NCBI GenBank assembly: GCA_008638375.1
Contig: VIRR01000504.1
Coordinates: 1-64,000, forward strand
Source of the DNA: Nyssa sinensis
Taxonomy: Eukaryota; Streptophyta; Magnoliopsida; Cornales; Nyssaceae
Length of the DNA stretch: 64,000 bases
Direction: 5' to 3'
Shown here: piece after piece, positions 12,481 to 23,174 of the stretch
Position numbering within the stretch: the first letter of the stretch is position 1
How the letters are laid out: each line of letters opens with the position of its first letter
Program-made: the position numbers and the translations under genes
Notes under the pieces: model-generated
Database searches by the model: none
What the model was told of the DNA's origin: nothing
Seen by the model: only the letters and a program-made list of their open reading frames with translations

Positions 12481-13337
12481 TGATTCTTCGATGTGTGTAT
12501 TATGTGTCCGTCATTCATTTTGTGTTATCCATCATTCGTAATCAGATTCCAAGAGTACATTCTCATGTGTATTCGATATTCGATGTTGTGTTATCCGTTC
12601 TGTGTTAATTATCTGAACCATGTTTTACGAAATACATGTGCTACTATACGTTTTGTAAACAACTCTTTATCATCTGCTTTGTGTTTTGATATTCAAATTG
12701 TGTTATTGAAAATGATGTGTTTTAGAAATGTATGTATTATATCCGCTTGAACCTTCAATATGTTTTTATACATGATCCATTTTGGAAACGTGTTATAAGA
12801 TATTTTTGAGTATGTGTTATCTGTTTGAAAAAACTTGGTGCCCATGATATTTTGTGCAAAATCCTACCTTTGCAAAACCTGTGACAGGATACAGGAATTA
12901 CTCACGAGCTTAGTGAAGCTCACATAGATTTATCCAAACGTATGTTAGGTAATACAATATAGAATGAAGGCAATGATGGAGCTAGTGATGTGTTGTGAGC
13001 AACGTTGATGATGCACGACTCCAATACCTAATTTGAATTGATCATGTAAGGATGATATCAATATAAGACATTGCGACTTAGTGATATTGTAAGATATTAT
13101 TTGGTTTGAATGGTGATTAATGATGATGGAAAATGTATTTAGGAGATGATCTTATTGATGATTGTTAAAGTTGATTTGTTATCAGATGAGTTGCATGTGT
13201 GTAGCTTTCGCGCTTGATAAAATAAAAGAAGAATTTTTACTGTCTCGTACAATTCATTTGATTTTATACGATTTGTCTGAGTGATAGTGTCGATCACCGA
13301 CCCCTGATCTGTATAGGGTAGGTTTCGAGTCGTGACA

Positions 13338-14841
13338 TTTTGTATGCCTTGCAGAATAGGCTCAAAACATAGGAGATTGGGATCTTAAGAAGATCAAAGT
13401 TTTTTCTATGAAAGAGGTCTTGAAAATGTAGTTTTAGAAAATGGAATCAAGATTTGAAACGTCATAGAAGAATGAATGGTTTTGAGATCCCTTATCTCAC
13501 ACGTGTGGAGACTTATTTACAAGATTAAGGAAACATAGGACCGGAAGAGGGGGTTTAGAGAGCATACCTTGTATATTGTAGTAAGATGGGCAACACTTCG
13601 ATCTGTACTCTTGATTCAAAATCTTTGCTCGGGCAGTACTTCGGCTTGTACTCTTTAACATGGAACCTCCGTTCGGGCATCACTCCAGTTTGATGGTCTT
13701 ATATGCTAGAGTACGAAGATGGTTGGATATTATATTGGCAACACTTGGGCAACAAATTCAGGTCCCCTTGAATGGTGGCCAATAGAATCCATTTATAGGC
13801 AAAATGAGTAGATTTGATCCCATGTCTCATAATGATTCTCAAAAATAGATAGTTGGAATCAAGTCTTGAAGGATAATTACCATAAATTAAAAATAAAAAA
13901 GTAATAATTATCCTAGACATAATTATCATTATTTATAAATAAAATAAAAAAATGAAAAATGACAATGACCAATGAAACACATGGCTACAAAAATGAACCA
14001 ATTGAATTTAAGAAAAATCAATGTTTAAACCTAATTAGACTTCAAAAGTTTAGATAATTAAAGAAATGTCCCTAACTATCCGAACTCCTTAACACCTAAG
14101 TGGACCAATGAGATTCAAAATAAGTCTCATTTAACTTAAAGTAAAATGATAAATTCTAAAATGAAATGATAATTCTTAAAATAATTATTAGTAAAGATTA
14201 CCAAAGTGGCGTTAATTTGATAATAAATTGCTAAATTACCCTCTTAGCATGGAAGATGACCATATTGCTCTCAATGTATAGAAAAATGTTTAAATTGTCC
14301 TTAAAGGGCATAGATTACCAAAATACCTTGCAGTGGCTACCTGACTTGAGTGAGGTCCAGTAGCCAACTCGTTTGAGTTCGCTAGTTAGCTTGCTCAAGC
14401 GAGGTGTCGCCCAGTGAAACCAAAGTGACTTCTGACAAATGACGAAATTACTCTCAGTTAAAGAATTTCTTGAAACATGCTACTAAAATGGCCGAACTGT
14501 CATTGAAACTGTAGAATTATGAATTTACCTTCCCAAATTCAATGGTCATGAAATGGAGTGTCAAAACCTCCATTTCCTTTTCTTTCCATATTTTTAAAAT
14601 AAAAATGAAATAATTTATTTTCCCTCTCTCTTACCTTTTCTTTCTTTCCAATTTCTATAAATAAAAGCTAACTACAAAATAATTTTTTAGTATTTGGTTT
14701 GGTTGATGAAACTTGGGTGTGGGAATGTAGTTGATGAAGCTTGTGTGTGGGACTTGTAAATAAAAAAGAACAAAGACAGAAAGAGATAAACGAATGGTTA
14801 ATATCCCTACTTTCCCTTCCTTTATATATATATATAAACAA
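13338..14841. other. Noncoding, repeat-like region
   Basis: No gene is visible. About 13590-13700 has an internally repetitive phrase (GGGCARYACTTCGRYTTGTACTC type). About 14560-14815 is similar to 7935-8180. The region continues the sequence interrupted by the long LTR at 8841-13337. Confidence 0.4.
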
Positions 14842-15346
14842 GGTAAATTACACTGACCTTCTTTCAGGTTTTTGATAATTACACTGATTTTTTCTGTGAT
14901 TTTTGAAATTACACTAACTTCTCTTACTTTACATGACAGACTACAAATACTCCATCTAGTTGATTTTTTTGTTCAAAATGACAAAACTGTCCATCTCATG
15001 TTTTTTTTGTTACATTTTTTTTTTTTAAATTTTGACCTTTTTCAAATAAATATTGATTAAAACCTTATTTTTTTTTATATATAAAATGAAAATAAGTTAT
15101 TTACCTTAAATTTATTTTTATATAAAATAAAAAAAATATTTTTAAAAAGTTTTAAAAATGTCAAAATTAAAAAAATGCAACAGAAATAAAATAAAAAGGT
15201 AGTTTTGTCATTTTGAAGAAAAATTGACTAGAAGAGAGTATTTGTAATTTGTCAACGAAAGTAGGGGAGGGTTTGTAGTTTTAGAAATCTCAAAGGAGGT
15301 TAGTGTAATTGTTAGAAACCTCAAGAGTGGTGAGTGTAATTTACCC
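14842..15346. mobile_element. Foldback MITE, copy 1 (505 bp)
   Basis: Both ends read inward as GGTAAATTACACTSACC, and similarity between the two arms extends about 170 bp. The left arm (14842-15010) is the approximate reverse complement of 15180-15346. The centre is A/T-rich and noncoding. Flanks TATAAACAA and TATAAAAAA could be a decayed 9-bp duplication, which would suit a Mutator-like origin, but low complexity makes this uncertain. Confidence 0.75.
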
Positions 15347-15870
15347 ATATAAAAAATAGAGTCATTCGTTAGAAGTTCATGAAAAATAACAAAATTATCA
15401 ATAAGTTCAAGTACAAACTTACTAAACACCGAATCCATTATCTTTTATTGGACAAAAATGACCCTTTAGTATTTTTCTCAAAAAATAACCTAATTGAATG
15501 TCCAAAACTTATGTCCAACTTTCAAGAAAGCTTTTCAAAATTTAAAAATTTAATAACTCAAAATATATAAATTTATTTTTAATAAAATTTATATATTTAG
15601 GCTTTAAAAATCGAGATCTATCAAATAAATTTCATATTACATATGAAACTTTGAGCAAAAAATACTTCTAAAATAATAAAATTTTACTATCCCCAAAGAG
15701 AAGAAAGTAAAATTTTACTATCATAGAAAATTAAACAAAACTCAATTTCATCTTAAATTTCTCAATTATTTTTAGTTTTATTCAGTTGTTTGAGTCTTGT
15801 TTTTCAAGGTAGTAATTTTAAACATATAAATACCTTATTTTTTCATTATTTTTTCTCTTTTATTTTAAAA
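15347..15870. other. AT-rich spacer between two MITEs
   Basis: Very A/T-rich. The short ORFs at 15208-15438 (minus) and 15379-15570 show no family character. No other feature seen. Confidence 0.4.
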
Positions 15871-16364
15871 GATAAATTATACTGACCTGTTTTGAGTCTC
15901 TAACAATTATACTGACATCTTTTAAGGTCTATGAAATTATACTGATATCTTTTATTTTTTTTGACAAACTACAATTACTTTACTCTAGTCAATTTTTTTC
16001 TTTCAAAGTGACAAATGTATCATTCATGTTTTGTTTTTGTATTTTTTTAATTTTGACCAATTTTTTTTTTGATTTTTTAAATCTATTATTATTTTATAAA
16101 AAAAACTTAAGATAAATAATTTATTTTTATTTTATATAAAAATAAATTTAAAATTTTAACCAATATTTATTTGAAAATGAAAAAAAAATTAAAGAATAAG
16201 TCTAAAATTTTTTATAAAAATATAATTTAATCATTTTGAAGGAAAAATTAATTAAAAGTGTAAGTGTTATTTATCAGAAAAAAGAAGTTATATAATTTCA
16301 AAAACATAGAGATTAATTATAATTATCAAAAACTCCATAAATAAATCACCGGTATAATTTAACC
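15871..16364. mobile_element. Foldback MITE, copy 2 (494 bp)
   Basis: Same family as 14842-15346. The left end is GATAAATTATACTGACC and the right end is the complement of GGTTAAATTATACCGG. The order of landmarks matches copy 1 (repeated ATTATACTGA phrases, a GACAAACTACAA segment, then a TCAAAGTGACAAA segment near 16005). It is more diverged than copy 1. It ends about 600 bp before the helicase start codon. Confidence 0.7.
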
Positions 16365-16718
16365 TATTTAATTTTTTTTTTCTCTTTCTCCAGCCTCCAA
16401 ATCAAGCTATATTTAAGAACCTCAAACTAATGATTCTGCAAGTATTGATTAGCTGAAAAAATACGGGGGATTAAAGACCATAATATGTTTGGCATCGGTT
16501 TGGTTGAAGACAGATACTCCTTCAGCCGTAGACAAGCGGAAGCCGGGTTTCCAGGCTCGTCCCTAAGACCTAAGTCGGCAGAGTAAGCAATGAACTACTA
16601 GTTTCTGTTGAAGAGATAAGTGAAGGGAGGGAGCGGAGAAGCAACTAGGGTTTCTGAGTTTCTTCTGTCTCCTTATCCATATTGGAAAACTCAAATACTT
16701 CTCTCTTTATTTTTCCAA

Positions 16719-16863
16719 GTAAGTCTTGTGATTTATTATGAAAATTAAGTTTGAATTATATCTCCCTTACAATTGTCACCCGTAATCGTGCGCCGTTTTA
16801 GCTTTTAGAAACCATAGAGAAATTGAAGTGGTTCATGTTTTGACTAGTTTGCACGTTTTGCAG
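16719..16863 (+). other. RH42: Probable 5'UTR intron of RH42 (145 bp)
   Basis: A consensus donor (CCAA then GTAAGT) at 16719 and a T-rich acceptor ending TTTTGCAG at 16863 lie upstream of the start codon. The upstream exon would start somewhere between a TATATTTAAG stretch at 16408, a weak TATA candidate, and about 16650. Prediction from splice-site sequence only. Confidence 0.5.
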
Positions 16864-16960
16864 TTAGGGATCGCAAAAGTTGGAAAGAGCTAGGGTTTAG
16901 TAAGTACTTGTTTTTGATATATCATATACATGGTTGTTCTTTGGTTGGTTCATACCCGTA

Positions 16961-19900
16961 ATGAAGGAGTCGAAACACAAATCTCGGAGGGAAGATTCAG
17001 ACAGGAAGAACGATTCGAAGAGTCCTAATCGGGATAGGGGGGACCGGAGTCGAGATAGGGAGAGGAACAGATATAGACACAGGGATAAGGACAAGGATAG
17101 GGACCGCCACCGTGCTTCTTCGGGTAAGAAAGTCCGGGAGAGTCTGCGATCGGAGAAAGAGAAAAGTAGTGATGGCAAGTTCGGGGAAAGGGATAAGCAC
17201 AAGGATAGGCACAGAGAAAGGGACAAGACAAGGAGTCGGGACGATGAAAGAGCGGGGGCAAAAGACAGAGACAGGGAAGATAGAGATGGGGATGGAGACA
17301 GGGAAGTTGGAGCGAGGGAAGGAGAGGGAGCGAGGGAGAAGGAACGGGAGGATAGAGAGATGGAGCAGGAGAAAGACAGGGAGAGAAAAGGGAGCGCAAG
17401 AGAGAAGACAGGGATAGGGAAAGGGAAAGGGAAAAAGAAATGAAGAGGATACGGGAAAGGGATAAGTGTGGTGATGATAGTAGCGATGAAGGTGATAGAA
17501 AGAGGTGGAGAAGAGAGGATGATTATAGGGAGAGAGAGCCTGAAGGAAGCGGCAGGTTAAATAGGAACAGGGATGACAGTGAAGATAGTGGTCCCAGAAA
17601 AAGGATTGAGGTAGACATATCAGATAATAAAGAAACTAGAACACGAGAAGATCTTGAAGAAGAACAACGGAAATTGGATGAGGAGATGGAAAAGCGGAGG
17701 AGGAGAGTTCAGGAATGGCAAGAACTGAAAAGGAAGAGGGAGGAATCCGATAGAGAAAAGTTTGGAGTAGCTGCAAATGTTGATGAACCCAAATCGGGCA
17801 AGACCTGGACCTTAGACGGAGAATCGGATGATGAAGAAGTGGCCCTTGGGAGAGCTGATACAGATATGAACTTGGACGAGGATGCCAAACATTCTGATGA
17901 GTTTGTTGATGGCATTGCAGTGTACTTTGAGAATGAAGCTGCTGCATTCACTTTGCAAAATGGGGGTGATGCTTCAACAGGGGATGATGAAACCGATCCT
18001 TTAGATGCTTTCATGAATTCTATGGTATTGCCGGCGGAAGTTGAGAAGCTAAAGAATGCTGTGGTTTATTCTACTTCAGATGAAAAGAGTTCCAACCTGA
18101 AGAAAGATAAGAATGATAATCAAAGTAACAGAGAGCTGCCTAGAAAAGGTTTGAATAAATCCATGGGCAGAATCATTCCTGGTGAAGATTCTGATCCAGA
18201 TTATGGGGATCTTGAGAATGACGAAGATCCACTTGAAGATGAAGATGATGATGAATTCATGAGAAGAGTGAAGAAGACCAAAGCTGAGAAACTATCAATA
18301 GTTGATCATTCAAAGATTGAATATTCCCCGTTCCGGAAAAATTTCTTTATTGAAGTGAAGGAAATCTCAAGGATGACTTCTGAAGAGGTTGCTGCTTACA
18401 GGAAACAATTGGAATTGAAAATGCATGGAAAGGATGTGCCAAAGGCAGTTAAGTCCTGGAACCAAACAGGGCTATCAACTAAAATTTTGGAGATAATAAA
18501 GAAGCTTAACTATGAAAAACCTATGCCCATTCAAGCTCAAGCACTACCAACTATAATGAGTGGTCGTGACTGCATAGGTGTTGCGAAGACAGGCTCCGGC
18601 AAAACACTAGCATTTGTGCTGCCAATGTTGAGGCATATCAAGGACCAGCCACCTTTGATATCTGGAGATGGGCCTATTGGGCTGATAATGGCACCTACAA
18701 GGGAGCTTGTCCAGCAGATTCACAGTGATATCAAGAAGTTTGCAAAGGTAATGGGTCTCAGCTGCGTGCCTGTTTATGGAGGTTCTGGCGTTGCTCAACA
18801 AATTAGTGAATTAAAGTACGGGGCTGAGATTGTTGTCTGTACTCCAGGTAGGATGATTGACATACTCTGTACTAGTGGTGGTAAAATTACAAATCTGCGA
18901 AGAGTCACTTATTTGGTCATGGATGAAGCTGATCGAATGTTTGATATGGGTTTTGAGCCCCAGATCACCCGAATTGTTCAAAATACTCGACCAGACCGTC
19001 AAACTGTACTCTTCTCTGCTACCTTTCCTCGTCAAGTTGAAATTCTGGCACGGAAAGTGTTGAACAAACCTGTGGAGATACAGGTTGGCGGGAGGAGTGT
19101 TGTGAACAAAGACATAACACAGTTAGTTGAGGTAAGACCAGAATATGAAAGGTTCTTAAGACTGTTAGAACTACTTGGAGAATGGTATGAGAAGGGAAAG
19201 ATTTTGACATTTGTCCACACACAGGAGAAATGTGATGCTTTGTTTAGGGATTTGCTCAAGCATGGGTATCCTTGCCTCTCACTTCATGGGGCTAAGGATC
19301 AGACAGATCGTGAATCCACAATTTCTGATTTCAAGAGAAATGTCTGCAATTTGTTGATTGCAACTAGTGTTGCTGCCAGGGGTTTAGATGTAAAGGAGCT
19401 TGAACTTGTGATCAATTTTGATGTTCCAAACCACTATGAAGACTATGTTCATCGTGTTGGTCGAACAGGTCGAGCTGGCCGGAAAGGCTGTGCTATCACA
19501 TTTATCTCTGAGGAAGATGCAAGATATGCACCTGATCTTGTAAAAGCCTTGGAACTCTCTGAGCAAGTTGTTCCTGATGATCTGAAAGCTCTTGCTGATG
19601 GTTTCATGGCAAAGGTGAATCAGGGACTTGAGCAAGTCCATGGAACGGGTTATGGTGGAAGTGGTTTTAAATTTAATGAAGAGGAGGATGAAGTGAGGAG
19701 AGCAGCAAAGAAAGCACAGGCTAAAGAGTACGGCTTTGAGGATGACAAGTCAGATTCAGAAGATGAAGATGAAGGGGTCCGAAAGGCAGGTGGTGACATC
19801 TCTCAGCAAGCTGTCCTTGCTCAGGCAGCAGCTCTTGCTGCTGCTTCTAAAGTGAGTATGGCTTCGATACCAACACCTGTCTCAGCTGGTCAACTGCTTC

Positions 19901-20394
19901 CAAACAGCGGATTACCTGTTTCTCTGCCTGGTGTCCTTGGCCTGACAATTCCGGGAGCAGCAGCAGTTGTGGCCGGGACTGCACTGCCGATTTCCTGCAA
20001 CGATGGTGCAGCTAGGGCAGCTGCATTGGCTGCTGCCATGAACTTGCAGCATAACTTAGCAAAGATTCAGGCTGATGCAATGCCTGAGCATTATGAAGCT
20101 GAGTTGGAGATAAATGATTTTCCTCAAAATGCTCGTTGGAAGGTGACACACAAGGAAACCTTTTGTCCAATCTCTGAATGGACTGGAGCTGCCATTACAA
20201 CTAGGGGGCAGTATTTTCCACCTGGTAGGGTCCCAGGACCAGGTGAACGTAAGCTCTACTTGTTCATTGAGGGCCCTACTGAGCAATCTGTGAAGAGGGC
20301 AAAAGCAGAACTAAAACGTGTGTTGGAGGACATTACGACCCAAGCTTCATCACTTCCAGGTTCAGCCCAACCAGGCAGGTACTCAGTCGTGTAA
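16961..20394 (+). CDS. RH42: DEAD-box pre-mRNA-splicing RNA helicase, PRP5/DDX46 type (one apparent frameshift)
   Basis: The family acts in the nucleus in U2 snRNP recruitment to the intron branch point, using ATP to remodel RNA. The product would be about 1144 residues if one base is allowed for, close to the plant RH42 length. Residues 1-160 are an Arg/Asp/Glu/Lys-rich, RS-like tail, followed by an acidic, charged linker. The helicase core has AKTGSGKT (about residue 542), PTREL, TPGR, DEAD (about 655), SAT (686), a motif-V ARGLD and HRVGRTGR (831). The C-terminus has an Ala-rich stretch and a KH-like end. The start at 16961 is chosen because MKESKHKSRRE matches family N-termini; the frame is open back to 16934. 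The first frame runs to about 17385 and the second from there. The break lies in an A-run at 17386-17389 where one base seems missing. The coding part has no intron. Confidence 0.93.
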
Positions 20395-20546
20395 GAACCA
20401 AGCTTGAATCTCTGGGCGCTGAAGAGTTTTTCTTGCTTGGTTATACTTTGGATTGTTCATTTTATGTCAAATTTGGTTGATCATTTCTTTTTAGATGCCT
20501 TGTCTTTATATGGTAGAACTCAATTTGGGACTTGTTCGAGATACCT
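20395..20546 (+). other. Start of the RH42 3' flank/UTR
   Basis: Noncoding sequence directly after the helicase stop. No clear AATAAA is visible before the SINE. Confidence 0.4.
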
Positions 20547-20695
20547 AAAGGGCAGTTCTCCCACCACTGTTGGGTCTGTGGAGAGTTAGATATATACAGC
20601 CTTATCCCTGTAAGCAGAGAGACTGTTTTTGGGACTTGAACTTGTGACCTCTGGATCACGATAGAATAACTTTACTGCTGCACCAAGAGTAGGTT
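20547..20695 (-). mobile_element. Au-like SINE fragment
   Basis: Read on the minus strand it starts with an A-box-like TTGGTGCAGCAGTAAAG, has the B-box-like GTTCAAGTCC inside a GATCCAGAGGTCAC context, and ends near CTGCCCTTT, the pattern of the tRNA-derived Au SINE of many angiosperms. At about 150 bp it is somewhat shorter than the full element. It probably lies in the RH42 3'UTR or just beyond. Confidence 0.7.
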
Positions 20696-21319
20696 TATTA
20701 TTATTTTTAAATGGGATGTTCATGGACATTACTTTATATACAAAAATGAATTATGCTGGCTTAGGAGGATGCCTTCAAAGTCATATATATATATATATTT
20801 AAGTCATAGTATTAAAAATACTAGATTCTTTTCTTTTATCTGTTATGATAATAAAATGAGCCTTTCATTTCCATGTGCTTATGTTCTGGTCATTCTCAGC
20901 TTGAGTTAAAACTTGTGGGATTATGGGCCAAGCTAGCTGCTTCTTGGATTATTTGTAGTTTCTATTTTTATAATAATTTCCACCCCTTTTTTAATTGTAC
21001 TCTTTTGTGTTTTTCCTTTTTAAAACCTTGTCCTTTGGCTTGAGGGAGGATTCAAGTCTATGCTTGTGTGTGCGATGTTGTCTCTACTCATCTCCTTTGC
21101 TTTTGGAGGCTGTAAAAGAGATGGAATTGATGGTGGGCATTTTTTTAATGGTCCATTTTTAAATTTCAACATGTAGTCCTAAACTCTTGTTTCAAGTGGC
21201 ATTTTTTTCCTTTTAACTTTAGCTTCAATCTGATATGGGCATTCTTTTCTGTTTGTAGGTTTGATTGGCAAAACCTAAAAGTCCTTAGTTGCTTTATGGA
21301 TGGTGTTCTCAAGTATATA

Positions 21320-21326
21320 TACATAC

Positions 21327-21359
<33 letters not shown>
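21320..21359. repeat. (ACAT)n(AT)n microsatellite
   Basis: Several ACAT units run into an AT repeat. Confidence 0.9.
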
Positions 21360-22979
21360 GTTTTTCTTCTCCCTATAAACTTGTCATGCGTGTCCTTATT
21401 TTCTCTTTTGATCTGCCAAATAAGAATGTAAAAATGCATTTGAGAAATTATTACAACTAGTTGCGAGTCTTGTGACCCTACTGCTATATTTATCTCACAA
21501 CATTTGGGTTACCTATCTTACTTGATTGTTTTGACCCTAGAAGATCACTTACCTGAATTAGGGGCCTCCTATTAATTTTTTATAGTTGTAGAATTAATAT
21601 TTGATGAGGACCCACCTCTATCAAATTGATGAATTCATTCTAGGTCATATAATATGCAGCGATATTGAACAAACTTTTTTGAGAGTTCGGTGTCAATCTT
21701 TTTAGATGCAAATTGATTTCCGAAAAAAAGGGAACAAGAAAGGAAGAAAGAAAAGAAAGGGGGGAAAGAAAGCTAGGTTCTATTTGTGATTTGTCATTTA
21801 TTTGAATGTTTTTTAGCAAATACTGGTCTGTGGATTAACACTCCACCAAAGCTAATGATTGTGTCCTTTTTTTAGACTACAGCTTAAAATGAGAAAAACT
21901 GCTGCAACCAAAGATTGTTTTAATAATAGAAGTGGATCTTCTTCTTCTTTTCTTTTGATTGTGTGATAATAAAATTGTTATTTTTATTGCTTTTGTCCGT
22001 GCTTCATAATATGCAGTGGAAATCCTAGTTAACATTTTTGAAGGGGAAAAAGAGAGAGGGAAAAACGCCATCAATTAAGACTTCTTGGTTTTGCGTGTCT
22101 TTTTCTTGGATTATACATGTAAATGCCTGTCATAGAACTGCATAGAAGCGTTCAAACATTGTTAACTAGAAAATGTGATATTTTCTTCCAGCTAATTTCA
22201 TTTTCTTGTGCAACAATATTGTTATTATAATTCTAGGTATGGATCTCTGAATATTGGTTTTGGGGAAAGGTAATCCTAGCATAATTGACCGGTAGACCAG
22301 CTGAGAATGGACATTTCATTGCAAAATTTTGTGCAACTTCTGTCCAGGTTCATAAGCTGCACTGGAGTCAATTTAGAACTTTTATGAAGTATCTAATATT
22401 GCTGACCTGAGGAGTTGAGGGAGGTTGCATTCAGAAGGGCTTTTCCTGAAGTCACTTCTAGTTCCACTTGGGGAGAGTTGTTGGCCAATATTATTGTTGA
22501 TAAGTAAATTTTATTCACAAGCACCAAAGAGGGCACAACTCATTTACAAGAGGCATATACAAAAATTACAAAAGGGCCCCCTACACGTTTTCCCCAAAAA
22601 ATCAATAGAAGAGTTTAGATTTATTTTAAAAGATCCTGTACTAAAAAAAAATTGAATGAAGCACTATTTGTTTTAAGAAAGACAATAGTATGCTCTTTCC
22701 CTTCGAATAACCCCTATTCCTTTCCCTCTAAATACACCACATTAGATCCAAAGGCGTCATCCCCCATAATGGCCAAACTCTCTTGTTGCTAGAGCCCCCT
22801 TGCCGGTGCCTCTATACACTTGTCAAAAAAAAAAGAAAAAAAGAAACAAGCTTCAGTGCCTCTATACATCTATAAGTAGGATGGATCCAGTTTAGTGTCT
22901 TGACTTGATGTTGGCCTCCACAGGAAGATCTCAACCTTTTTGTCCATATGACATGTACAACCTCCCAACATCGCATCCT

Positions 22980-23174
22980 TCACAGTAAGTGGCGAACAAT
23001 ATCTCTTTTCCATAATACCTTGCAGTCCTCTCCCTGTAATATTGTCAAATATTTGTCAACCAACCTACCTAACTGTTTCTCAAACACTTCCAGTTCCTGA
23101 CCAATTGTCATGATCTGACCATGACCACCGCAACTACTACCATCACAGTTCAGCATCACCACTGAAATATCCAA
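22980..23174 (-). pseudogene. Unrecognised antisense coding-like fragment
   Basis: A 64-residue open frame with a protein-like composition (GQELEVFEKQLGRLVDKYL, then EDCKVLWKRDI). It is enclosed in about 450 bp of complex sequence unlike the AT-rich surroundings. I do not recognise the family. It could be a fragment of a transposon protein or of a captured gene, and it has no intact neighbour. Confidence 0.2.

Larger units (their letters stand above)
8841..13337 (+). mobile_element. Divergent long LTR-like block, copy 3 (4497 bp)
   Basis: It starts TGTAACATCCCGACCC and ends GAGTCGTGACA. The flanks are TTCCG (8836-8840) and TTTTG (13338-13342), which fit one 5-bp duplication with two C-to-T changes. 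Landmarks shared with the 3.3-kb copies include a GA-rich stretch before a GT-donor-like site (about 9600-9815), segments of the type ACTCAACGGTGGAGTCC (about 10810 and 11117), and an ACTCACGAGCT segment near 12900. In place of the GAACTATGA repeats of the shorter copies it has two minisatellites. No coding capacity or primer-binding site is visible. Read as a solo LTR of a sister subfamily. Confidence 0.65.

Noticed and set aside
12143..12750. Overlapping small ORFs in and after the 80-bp array
   Set aside because: Open only because of the repeat period and lack of stops in the unit; no protein family character.
16897..17399. Long minus-strand open frames opposite the RH42 N-terminus
   Set aside because: They are the low-complexity complement of the Arg/Asp/Glu repeat; the plus strand has the family sequence.
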